Source of the DNA: an uncultured bacterium
GTDB taxonomy: Bacteria > Bacteroidota > Rhodothermia > Rhodothermales > UBA10348
Assembly: GCA_938018055.1 (NCBI GenBank)
Contig: CALIKL010000091.1
Span: 1 to 32,205 of the forward strand
Reading direction: 5' to 3'
DNA length: 32,205 bases
A model generated the notes under the pieces. The model made no database searches and was not told the DNA's origin. It worked only from the letters and a program-made list of their open reading frames with translations. The number at the start of each line of letters is the position of its first letter. The first letter of the stretch is position 1. Shown one piece after another: positions 26,126 to 32,205 of this stretch. Made by a program: the position numbers and the translations under genes.

Positions 26126-26899
26126 ATGGAAGCCCCGCTCAATATCATTATCGCCGATGACGAGTCTCTCGCGAGGGACACCGTGCGACTGTTACTTGAG
26201 GACGTAAAAGACGTCGAGGTCGTAGCAGAAGCCTCAGACGGGCGTCAGGCTGTAGATGCTATCCGCGAGTACGAACCTGACCTGGTCTTCCTGGATGTTC
26301 AGATGCCTGGCCTCACAGGACTCGAGGTGGTTTCAGAGGTGGGAACGGATCGAATGCCCCCGGTCGTCTTCGTTACAGCCTACGATGAGTACGCCGTGAA
26401 AGCATTCGAGACCAGCGCCATCGACTACCTCGTGAAGCCGTTTTCAGACGATCGTTTTGAAGCGGCGCTAGCCAAAGCCCGAGCTCAGCTGAAGCAGACG
26501 CGCCGTGCGGATCTCGAAGAGCGACTTCGCCAGTTGCTCAGCGAAACGCGTACGCCCACATCTTCCGCTGCAGAAACGCGATTCATGATCAAGGAGCGTG
26601 GGACCATCCGGTTTGTGGATGCCTCAGAAGTGGACTGGGTTGAAGCAGCGGGCGACTACGTGATATTGCATAGTGGGAATCAAAAGAACATGATCCGCGA
26701 GACAATGACAGGCATGGAGCGAAAGCTCGCGCCAGATCGGTTTGTCCGGATTCATCGCTCCACGATTGTCTGCATCAATTCCATTCGTGAAATCAAACCC
26801 TACTTCCACGGCGACTATATCGTCTATCTCAAGGATGGCAAGGAGCTGAAGCTGTCCAGGCGATACTGGCCGCAGGTGGAGGACGTGTTGGGTGGGTGA
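26126..26899 (+). CDS. LytR/AlgR-type response regulator with LytTR DNA-binding domain
   Basis: A 257-residue two-domain regulator. The receiver (about 5-120) has D11/D12, phosphoacceptor D57 (LVFLDVQMPG), T84 and K104 (YLVKPF). A short charged linker follows, then a LytTR domain from about 150 to the end (RGTIRFVDASEVDWVEAAGDYVILH, then FVRIHRSTIVCINSIREIKPYF and GKELKLSRRY). LytTR domains bind pairs of short direct repeats; I found no clear site nearby. It forms an operon with the upstream histidine kinase. Confidence 0.94.
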   Translation: MEAPLNIIIADDESLARDTVRLLLEDVKDVEVVAEASDGRQAVDAIREYEPDLVFLDVQMPGLTGLEVVSEVGTDRMPPVVFVTAYDEYAVKAFETSAIDYLVKPFSDDRFEAALAKARAQLKQTRRADLEERLRQLLSETRTPTSSAAETRFMIKERGTIRFVDASEVDWVEAAGDYVILHSGNQKNMIRETMTGMERKLAPDRFVRIHRSTIVCINSIREIKPYFHGDYIVYLKDGKELKLSRRYWPQVEDVLGG

Positions 26900-27067
26900 G
26901 AGGACAGGACGCCAGCCATTTGTCGCTCCTGCTCGCCGTTTACCGACTTGGATCGCATCCCATCCAATCAAGCTGTTTGAGCGTCGGTCATGTCCGTAGA
27001 CTGTCGTCAGATGATGGCTCGAGAAGGTCGGGCCGGCCACCCTCAAATTTTACATTAGACAAATCGA

Positions 27068-27556
27068 ATGGAAAACTTCCTCACGCTAGCGCTGGTCTCG
27101 ATGATGACCGTTTGGTCAGCTCCGACCGCTGAGGCTCAGGCCGAGACGGACAATGACATTGTCGACATCGCGGTCGCAGCTGGCACGTTCGAGACGCTGG
27201 TCGCGGCCGTTACGGCAGCCGAGTTGGTGGACGTCCTGAAGAGTGACGGTCCCTTCACGGTTTTTGCTCCCACGGACGAGGCGTTCGCCGCGCTCCCGGA
27301 AGGCACGGTCGCCGATCTGCTCAAGCCAGAAAACAAGGATCAGCTGATAGCCGTCTTGACCTACCATGTCGTACCGGGTCGCGTGACCTCTGGCGACGTA
27401 GTCAAGCTGACCGAAGCAGCGACCGTGCAGGGCTCGACCATTGACATCAAAGTCAAGGAAGACAAAGTCTACATCGATAATGCCCAGGTCGTTGCAGTGG
27501 ATATCGAAGCTTCCAATGGCATCATTCATGTAATTGACGCGGTGATCCTTCCGTAA
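27068..27556 (+). CDS. Secreted fasciclin (FAS1) domain protein
   Basis: A 162-residue protein with a signal peptide (cleavage near AEAQA, residue 25) and one FAS1 domain: [28 protein letters not shown], the H1 box [27 protein letters not shown], and the H2-like end [17 protein letters not shown]. Single-domain bacterial FAS1 proteins are extracellular or periplasmic adhesion-type proteins. It stands alone with its own terminator directly after it. Confidence 0.93.
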   Translation: MENFLTLALVSMMTVWSAPTAEAQAETDNDIVDIAVAAGTFETLVAAVTAAELVDVLKSDGPFTVFAPTDEAFAALPEGTVADLLKPENKDQLIAVLTYHVVPGRVTSGDVVKLTEAATVQGSTIDIKVKEDKVYIDNAQVVAVDIEASNGIIHVIDAVILP

Positions 27557-27581
27557 CATCATCGGAAGACACCTGTCATAA

Positions 27582-27617
27582 GGGGGTGCCTCGGCGGGGG
27601 GCGCCCCCTTTCTTTTT
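27582..27617 (+). terminator. Rho-independent terminator after the FAS1 gene
   Basis: The stem GGGGGTGCC (27582-27590) pairs with GGCGCCCCC (27600-27608) with one G-T pair and a 9-base loop, followed by TTTCTTTTT. It begins 26 bases after the FAS1 stop. Confidence 0.88.
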
Positions 27618-27680
27618 GTAGCACCTTTTCTCGGCGCTGATGTTGCGCTACCGCAGGCCCTAACGAAAACCCTCGGACTC

Positions 27681-28136
27681 ATGATCACGCACCAGCTGCA
27701 TTCTGAACAATGGATCGACCGCCCACGCGACGAGGTCTTTGCCTTCTTCTCAAATGCAGCCAACCTCGAGCGCATCACTCCAGAGGAGTTGAGCTTTCAG
27801 ATCTTGTCCGAACAGCCTATCGAGATGAAAGTGGGCGCTTTGATCGACTATCAGATTCGGCTCGCTGGAGTCCCGTTCAAGTGGCGCACCGAAATCACAG
27901 GGTGGAATCCTCCGCACGATTTTGAGGACACGCAGCTGAAAGGTCCTTACAAGAAGTGGATTCATACGCATCGCTTCGAGGATCACGGTGATCGCACTCT
28001 CATTGTGGACGAGGTGGAGTATGCTCTGCCGCTCTCACCCCTGGGTGATCTGGCCTATCCTCTGATCAAGCTGCAGCTCGGCCGCATCTTTGCACACCGC
28101 AAGAAAGTCATTGCAGACGTGTTTGGCGTCAACTGA
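27681..28136 (+). CDS. SRPBCC (START-like) ligand-binding protein
   Basis: A 151-residue cytoplasmic protein. The start HQLHSEQWIDRPRDEVFAFFSNAANLERITP is the classic SRPBCC/polyketide-cyclase-like opening, and the later WRTEITGWNPPHDFEDTQLKGPYKKWIHTHRFE and TLIVDEVEYALPLSPLGDLAY fit the beta-sheet and C-terminal helix of that fold. Ligand unknown. A transporter fragment begins 41 bases after its stop in the same direction. Confidence 0.85.
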   Translation: MITHQLHSEQWIDRPRDEVFAFFSNAANLERITPEELSFQILSEQPIEMKVGALIDYQIRLAGVPFKWRTEITGWNPPHDFEDTQLKGPYKKWIHTHRFEDHGDRTLIVDEVEYALPLSPLGDLAYPLIKLQLGRIFAHRKKVIADVFGVN

Positions 28137-28177
28137 ATGCGCCGCAAGCCGTTCATGGAGCGGCTACATCTCGATCA

Positions 28178-28666
28178 GTGCCCGTTTTCTTCAGTTTGGC
28201 CAATGGAATCGGCCGCGTCGCGTGGGGGACCATCAGTGACAAGCTGGGGCGAAAGCACAGTGTAGTCCTGATGGCCGCTTCGCAGGGATTTCTGTTGCTT
28301 CTGTTCACCATGGCCGCGGGAAACGTCTGGTCCCTGTACCTGATGGCCTCTCTCATCGGATTCAATTTCGGAGGCAACTTTGCGCTCTTCCCAGCGCTGA
28401 CGGCCGATGAATTCGGCATCCGCGCCGTGGGCAAAAACTACCCGTGGATATTCCTGGCCTACGGAGTAGGCGGTATCGTCTTTCCGATCCTGGGCGGACT
28501 GCTCGGCGACATGGGCAATTTCCCGCTGGCCTTTTCCGTGACAGGTGTGCTATGCCTGATCGGCGCTGGTGCTGCTTGGCTCGTCTACCCGCCTCATCTG
28601 GACGAAGCCCAGGAGCCGTTCACCATTAACGGATTCATCCACAACGCCCATCTGTTTGGGCGTTGA
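28178..28666 (+). pseudogene. C-terminal remnant of an MFS transporter (OFA-like)
   Basis: The 162-residue frame encodes only the last part of a major facilitator transporter, roughly helices 8 to 12 of 12. ANGIGRVAWGTISDKLGRK is the second-half loop 8-9 motif, followed by four hydrophobic helices and a short cytoplasmic tail (PPHLDEAQEP). The pattern resembles the oxalate/formate antiporter (OFA) group. The frame opens with GTG and has no N-terminal half: upstream is the intact SRPBCC gene. The simplest reading is a deletion that removed the 5' two-thirds. The rest of the frame is intact, so the loss may be recent or the fragment may still be expressed. Confidence 0.72.
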
Positions 28667-28690
28667 TCACCGCTGAAAGACGTTTTGGTT

Positions 28691-29059
28691 TTATAACCAA
28701 AGAATGCCCGCTGACATGGCCAGCATGAGAATGGCCGGAACCGATTTCATCATCGGATCGCCGACTTTCACATGCATTGCGATAGCACCAACCATCAAAA
28801 CGCCAACAATGGAAGCCGACGGGCGGATAAGTTCAGGCATCCAGAATCCGAGGATCAACGCTACGGCTGCCCCAATCTTAAGGGTGCCAACGACGAAGAA
28901 TGCAGCTGATGGAAGACCATAAGCGCTGAATTCTTCCTTCAGATTCTGAGCAGCACCACCGCGATAAGCGGTCGTTGATCGGGAACGAAGCAGCCAGACA
29001 TTCAAAAGACCGACTGCGACGATGAGCTGAAAAAGGGCGGGAAGATTGAATTCTGGCAT
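28691..29059 (-). CDS. DoxX-like small membrane protein (122 residues)
   Basis: Four hydrophobic helices in a 122-residue protein (starting MPEFNLPALFQLIVAVGLLNVW), with the LKIGAAVALILGFWMPELI segment typical of DoxX/DoxD-like families. Function in this group is poorly known; some members work with thiol or quinone redox systems. The start at 29059 gives a normal N-terminus; the longer frame to 29107 lacks support. It is divergent from a second DoxX-like gene 68 bases away. A small hairpin (TTGGTT/AACCAA, 28684-28699) overlaps its end. Confidence 0.75.
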   Translation of the reverse strand: MPEFNLPALFQLIVAVGLLNVWLLRSRSTTAYRGGAAQNLKEEFSAYGLPSAAFFVVGTLKIGAAVALILGFWMPELIRPSASIVGVLMVGAIAMHVKVGDPMMKSVPAILMLAMSAGILWL

Positions 29060-29127
29060 GGCGTTTTTCGATGTGTGAACTGTCAGTATAGGAGAAACGC
29101 TGAGCAATATCCTTAGTTGGCCTTCTT

Positions 29128-29475
29128 ATGAGCCTTCTCCATGACGTCCTTTCAGCCTTTACCGGGCTGTTTTTTTTGTACTACGGTGCTGCCTGTCTTT
29201 TCTCCAAGGCAATGAAGGCCGAATTTGAACGATTCGGCATTCCACGCCTGAGGTTGCTGGTTGGTGTGCTTGAACTTCTGGGAGGAATCGGTCTCTGGGT
29301 TGGTCTCATCGTACCCGGTCTGGGCGTATTAGCCGCCGTGGGAATCAGTCTCTTGATGTCTATTGTGGTAGTCCAGCGGATCCAGCAGGGAGACACGCTG
29401 TCCCAAATGGCCCAAGCAGGATTTTTCGCACTCGTGGCACTGTGGCTCTCGGTGTTCGGATACCTCCAGCTGTAG
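29128..29475 (+). CDS. DoxX-like small membrane protein (115 residues)
   Basis: A 115-residue four-helix membrane protein with FFLYYGAACLFSKAMKAEFERFGIPRLRLLVGVLELLGGIGLWVGL, a good match to the DoxX family pattern (Y.GxxKL....EFxxxGIP....xGxxExxGgiGL). It is divergent from the DoxX-like gene at 28691-29059 but not obviously a recent duplicate: only the general pattern is shared. Function unknown. Confidence 0.8.
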   Translation: MSLLHDVLSAFTGLFFLYYGAACLFSKAMKAEFERFGIPRLRLLVGVLELLGGIGLWVGLIVPGLGVLAAVGISLLMSIVVVQRIQQGDTLSQMAQAGFFALVALWLSVFGYLQL

Positions 29476-29521
29476 AGCGACCCCAGTTGGTTAGGGCCTG
29501 CGGCATGTTGCGGAAGGCACG

Positions 29522-30004
29522 CTACCCGTCACTGCCCCGCTCGATAGGAGGACGCTTTGCGCAACCCTCCATCTCCACGGTGTAGGTCAAGGAAACGACT
29601 TTCCATTCCTCTCCGATTTTGACCAGCGAAAAATTGTCTATTCCACAGTGACTGAAGGCGCCATCTAGGTGAAAATCGTAGGCGGCCCAGACCACAGCGA
29701 TACCCTTCTGAATGTGTACGGTCGTTTCAAACATGCGCTCATGAAACTCTTGGGGCGGATTATCGACCTGGGAAATAAAATCCTCAGCACTGGTGAAACG
29801 GGCCCGATGCGTGCCTTCCTGCTGAAAAGTGGCCATCACCATGCCCTCGGGTACCATCGCAGATCGGATGAGATCTCCATTCTTCTGGTTGATCCCGTCG
29901 AATATCTGTTGGGTAACTGCGAGGACGGCAGCTTCTTCAGGATGCTGGGCAAGAGCCATTTGGGTGAAAAGACCCGAAAACAAAAGAACGATAAAGAGTC
30001 GCAT
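29522..30004 (-). CDS. Secreted NTF2-like (lumazine-binding-like) protein
   Basis: A 160-residue protein with signal peptide MRLFIVLLFSGLFTQMALAQ and an NTF2-like domain: AVLAVTQQIFDGINQKNGDLIRSAMVPEGMVMATF, then HERMFETTVHIQKGIAVVWAAYDFHLDG and FSLVKIGEEWKVVSLTYTVEMEGC. This resembles the putative lumazine-binding/SnoaL-like group (ligand usually unknown). Two Cys (in FSHCGIDNF and MEGCAKRP) could pair. The ATG at 30004 is preferred over an upstream frame start at 30055 because it begins the signal peptide. Confidence 0.72.
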   Translation of the reverse strand: MRLFIVLLFSGLFTQMALAQHPEEAAVLAVTQQIFDGINQKNGDLIRSAMVPEGMVMATFQQEGTHRARFTSAEDFISQVDNPPQEFHERMFETTVHIQKGIAVVWAAYDFHLDGAFSHCGIDNFSLVKIGEEWKVVSLTYTVEMEGCAKRPPIERGSDG

Positions 30005-30067
30005 GACAGGGGTAGTTTGAAATAGCAGACAGGTGCTGGGTCGACGTTCGCCCATTGCGTGGGTGGA

Positions 30068-30601
30068 TCACGTCCCGGCGGTAGGTTCGGGAAAGTAGAC
30101 GGCCAGGCCAGGATAGTCCGGATAATGCTGCTCGAGGGCGTGATAGATCCTCAGAATGGCAGCCAGCTCACCGCCCTCCCGAAGGAAAGCATCCTTGCTA
30201 TTGGCATACACCCGGCGCACCGTCCCGCATTTATTGCACCGGCAGGTCAAGACGCCCGTTTCAGCACTGAGCGAAACAATATGGACCAAATGTGACGCAC
30301 ATTTCGTGCAGGTTGGTGACACGTACAGACGATCTCGGAGCTCCTTGAAGTGGGGCCTCCTTGCGTCGTACTCGGCCACTTTTCGATTGCGAACCTGATC
30401 CTCCTTCTGCCGCTTCTGAATTTCTTCCTCTTGTCTCCGGAGCCTTGCTTCCCGTGCCCGATGCGCACGCTCGCGTTGCAGGGTGATTTCGTGCCGCCGT
30501 TTCTCCTTGCGATACGCGAGGTAGGTGAGCGGTAGCACAACCACTGTAGCCAACAGAAACGTGACAGTCAGGACCAGAATCTGGGTATCTGACATGGGCA
30601 T
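30068..30601 (-). CDS. Membrane-anchored coiled-coil protein with zinc ribbon, unknown function
   Basis: A 177-residue protein with one N-terminal membrane helix (about residues 8-29, ILVLTVTFLLATVVVLPLTY), a long charged helix rich in Arg/Glu (about 31-85) likely forming a coiled coil, and a zinc-ribbon-like module: CTKC, then CRCNKCG about 20 residues later. A short C-terminal region follows. Two start codons are possible, ATG at 30601 and ATG at 30595, two residues apart, neither with a clear ribosome binding site. I recognise no family. It is the last chromosomal gene before the putative integration boundary. Confidence 0.6.
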   Translation of the reverse strand: MPMSDTQILVLTVTFLLATVVVLPLTYLAYRKEKRRHEITLQRERAHRAREARLRRQEEEIQKRQKEDQVRNRKVAEYDARRPHFKELRDRLYVSPTCTKCASHLVHIVSLSAETGVLTCRCNKCGTVRRVYANSKDAFLREGGELAAILRIYHALEQHYPDYPGLAVYFPEPTAGT

Positions 30602-30630
30602 GCTGATTTGGTAGGCGGATATCCATCAAT

Positions 30631-30670
30631 AAAAAGAAAAAACCCCGGCGACCCAAGATCGACGGGGTTT
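30631..30670 (-). terminator. Rho-independent terminator of the disrupted tRNA gene
   Basis: AAACCCCG (30640-30647) pairs with CGGGGTTT (30663-30670); on the minus strand it is followed by TTTCTTTTT. It lies immediately beyond the tRNA 3'-end fragment, in the position a tRNA gene's own terminator would have. Confidence 0.8.
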
Positions 30671-30673
30671 ATG

Positions 30674-30692
30674 TGGGCCCGGCAGGATTTGA
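30674..30692 (-). other. tRNA 3'-end fragment, putative attachment site
   Basis: On the minus strand the 19 bases read TCAAATCCTGCCGGGCCCA: T-loop, 3' T-stem, 3' acceptor strand (CGGGCCC) and discriminator. The 5' side of the T-stem is absent (expected GCAGG, found ATATC), so it is not a whole tRNA. This is the usual att core of tRNA-targeting integrases, and an integrase gene starts about 150 bases to the right. The parent tRNA should start GGGCCCG; its identity cannot be told. Confidence 0.7.
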
Positions 30693-30698
30693 GATATA

Positions 30699-30733
30699 GG
30701 TATCGCACTTCGGCTTTTCCCCGAAGTCGGTAC
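30699..30733. repeat. Inverted repeat next to the putative att site
   Basis: A perfect 7-bp stem, ACTTCGG (30707-30713) / CCGAAGT (30721-30727), with a CTTTTCC loop, extended imperfectly by GGTA/TACC at the outer edges. Its place between the att core and the integrase suggests an integrase arm or accessory-protein site, but it could also be a structure in the integrase leader. Confidence 0.4.
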
Positions 30734-30839
30734 CAGTAACGTTGAAATCAATCCGGATTGAGGTGACGACCGTTGTGTCGAGGCGCAGTGGGTAACGACT
30801 TTTGTTTTACCAATGTTGTACCAACACACCAAACAAGAC

Positions 30840-32033
30840 ATGCGACCTACTGTCACTCCTGTCCTGATGAAGCAGAAAAAATTGACTAACGGGACCTTCC
30901 CAATCTACATCCGGATCACCGCCAATCGGGAGTCCAGCTACATCAATGCAAAAGTATGGGTGAAGCTGGCGGATTGGAACGAAAGACGACGTCAAGTTCG
31001 ATCTTCAGACCTTCTAAGCGAAAGCAAAAACAACACGATCCAACGCATTTGCACCGAAGCGAATCTCGCTGCAGAAAATCATCGGACAGCAGCCGCTGTG
31101 AAGTCAGAAATCCTGAAAGGGTATAGCGGCGTGTTTCAGTTTCTCGATGAGTACATCGACGACTTGGAAAAGAAGGGCCAATACTGGGAGGTGAAAAAAT
31201 TTCTCGTGACCAAGACCAAGATGCTTGAAGTCTTTAAGCCGTCACTCAAGTGGATTCAGCTGACGCATCGAGAGCTCGTCAATTTTGAAAGGCACCTGAG
31301 AAATGTCCGAGGAAATGCGAACAACACGATTTACAACGAAATGAAACGTGTCCGTCGAATGTTCAACATGGCTCATGCAGATCGTCTTGTGTCAGCCGAC
31401 GACAATCCATTCTTGCGCTACCAGATGCCGAAGAAGACAACACCTGCTCGACGACGGCTTTCCTTTGAAGAGATTGAGCGCATCATGACATTGGAGCTTG
31501 ATGAAGGCTCCAAGTTGAAGTTGGCGCGCGATGTGTTTGTGTTTGCATACTTCGCCGGTGGCATGAGATTTTCCGACTTGTGCGTGCTCAGTCCTGACAA
31601 TTTTGTTGACGGTCGGGTTGTTTATGCTTCGATGAAGACCGGCCAGAGAGTGGCAAACATGCTTCCAGAACATGCATTCCCATTTCTCCACCCGTATTTG
31701 GCACTGGGCATGAATCCCGTTTTTCCGCTGATTCACGAAAGGTCACGTAAAGACCCAGTAGTCCTGCGCCGTCAGATATCATCAAAGAATGTGATGGTGA
31801 ATTATCGGCTGAAGACTGTTGCAGTGATGGCTGGAATCGATCCGCAAGGAATCACAATGCATGTCGCCCGTCACTCGGTAGCAAATGAGGCGCAAGCTCA
31901 AGGACATGATGTCCGTGCCATCCAATCCATGTTGGGTCACAAGAAAGTCACGACCACAACTGGGTACATGGACGAGCTGAATCTGCAGCGAAACGACAAG
32001 TTGATGACTGCGTTGTGGGCTACCACACCATGA
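30840..32033 (+). CDS. Tyrosine recombinase/integrase, Bacteroidetes type
   Basis: A 397-residue site-specific recombinase. An arm-binding N-terminal domain (KKLTNGTFPIYIRITANRESSYI) precedes a SAM-like core-binding domain (about 95-195) and the catalytic domain. Catalytic residues, numbered from ATG 30840, are R243 (GGMRFSDLC), K266 (MKTGQ), H341 and R344 (HVARHS), H367 (LGHKKVTTTTGYM) and Y376. All are present, so it should be active. An earlier in-frame ATG at 30813 adds nine residues with no support. It lies next to a tRNA 3'-end fragment and has its own terminator, as expected for the integrase at the edge of an integrative element that continues past the window end. Confidence 0.92.
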   Translation: MRPTVTPVLMKQKKLTNGTFPIYIRITANRESSYINAKVWVKLADWNERRRQVRSSDLLSESKNNTIQRICTEANLAAENHRTAAAVKSEILKGYSGVFQFLDEYIDDLEKKGQYWEVKKFLVTKTKMLEVFKPSLKWIQLTHRELVNFERHLRNVRGNANNTIYNEMKRVRRMFNMAHADRLVSADDNPFLRYQMPKKTTPARRRLSFEEIERIMTLELDEGSKLKLARDVFVFAYFAGGMRFSDLCVLSPDNFVDGRVVYASMKTGQRVANMLPEHAFPFLHPYLALGMNPVFPLIHERSRKDPVVLRRQISSKNVMVNYRLKTVAVMAGIDPQGITMHVARHSVANEAQAQGHDVRAIQSMLGHKKVTTTTGYMDELNLQRNDKLMTALWATTP

Positions 32034-32056
32034 CACTCGTCCAAGCTTGAATTCAA

Positions 32057-32099
32057 AAGGCCCCGCAGAGCAACCATTTGTTGCCTGTGGGGCTTTTTG
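32057..32099 (+). terminator. Rho-independent terminator after the integrase
   Basis: AAGGCCCCGCAG (32057-32068) pairs with CTGTGGGGCTTT (32085-32096) with G-T pairs, extended inside by GCAAC/GTTGC; the stem runs into CTTTTTG. It begins 24 bases after the integrase stop. The last 106 bases of the window hold no feature I can identify. Confidence 0.88.
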
Positions 32100-32205
32100 T
32101 TGTTCTCCATAGCCACGGGAAGATGACGGGTGCCTCGGCGTCAGAAGGTGGCAAATGGTGGCTGGCAGACCATGGGTCCAAGATGCAGGCGCAGAAGTGC
32201 GAGAC

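Noticed and set aside
26900-27067. Possible LytTR direct-repeat binding sites before the FAS1 gene
   Set aside because: GTTTA/GTTTG-like elements occur but not with the regular spacing such sites need.
30674-30760. Complete second tRNA gene
   Set aside because: Only the 3' end is present; the 5' T-stem, anticodon arm, D-arm and 5' acceptor cannot be found to the right.
1-32205. CRISPR array or defence island
   Set aside because: No regularly spaced repeats and no recognisable defence, restriction or toxin-antitoxin genes were seen on either strand.

Overview
The window looks like a chromosomal stretch of a Bacteroidota-lineage bacterium of the Rhodothermales/Balneolales kind. Three things point that way. 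The large secreted protease carries a C-terminal type IX secretion sorting domain (PNPFNP near its start, ASGVYFYHL near its end). The tyrosine recombinase is of the Bacteroidetes type. The DNA is fairly GC-rich and looks free-living rather than gut-type. The order-level placement is inference.

Layout. 1-2.5 kb: feoA-feoB ferrous iron uptake. 2.5-4.8 kb: a leftward pair, a Spy/CpxP-like periplasmic protein and a Tat-type FAD-dependent oxidoreductase lipoprotein. 4.8-6.1 kb: a protein joining an SCP2 lipid-binding domain to an R2-like ligand-binding oxidase (R2lox). 6.1-7.45 kb: a small lipoprotein, an AT-rich gap, a palindromic repeat, an 18-bp copy of a tRNA 3' end, and an intact tRNA-Pro(CGG) with its terminator. 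7.45-10.6 kb: a secreted subtilase. 10.6-12.5 kb: a long-chain acyl-CoA synthetase. 12.5-13.7 kb: a MarR repressor and a YceI protein, each preceded by closely related palindromic operators. 13.9-15.9 kb: pyrD, with an atypical active-site residue, and a PhzF-like gene. 16-19.1 kb: a predicted outer-membrane protein combining a zinc peptidase, a beta-propeller and a beta-barrel. 19.5-22.6 kb: mrdA-rodA for cell-wall elongation. 22.6-24.1 kb: sdaA. 25-26.9 kb: a LytS/LytR-type two-component pair. 27-30.6 kb: small accessory genes (FAS1, SRPBCC, a 5'-deleted MFS transporter remnant, two divergent DoxX-like genes, an NTF2-like secreted protein, a zinc-ribbon membrane protein). 30.6 kb to the end: a tRNA 3'-end fragment and terminator followed by an integrase gene, which I read as the left edge of an integrative element running past the window.

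Most of the window is housekeeping or ordinary accessory genes. The points most worth a second look are: the SCP2-R2lox fusion, in which all six predicted metal ligands and the Val/Tyr ether-crosslink pair can be placed; the self-contained MarR-YceI operator circuit, whose marR transcript is predicted to be almost leaderless; the class-2-like dihydroorotate dehydrogenase with Cys where Ser is expected; the tRNA fragment/integrase boundary; and the peptidase-propeller-barrel fusion. No CRISPR array, restriction system, toxin-antitoxin pair or recognisable defence island is visible. Coordinates and residue numbers were counted by hand, and no database search was possible.
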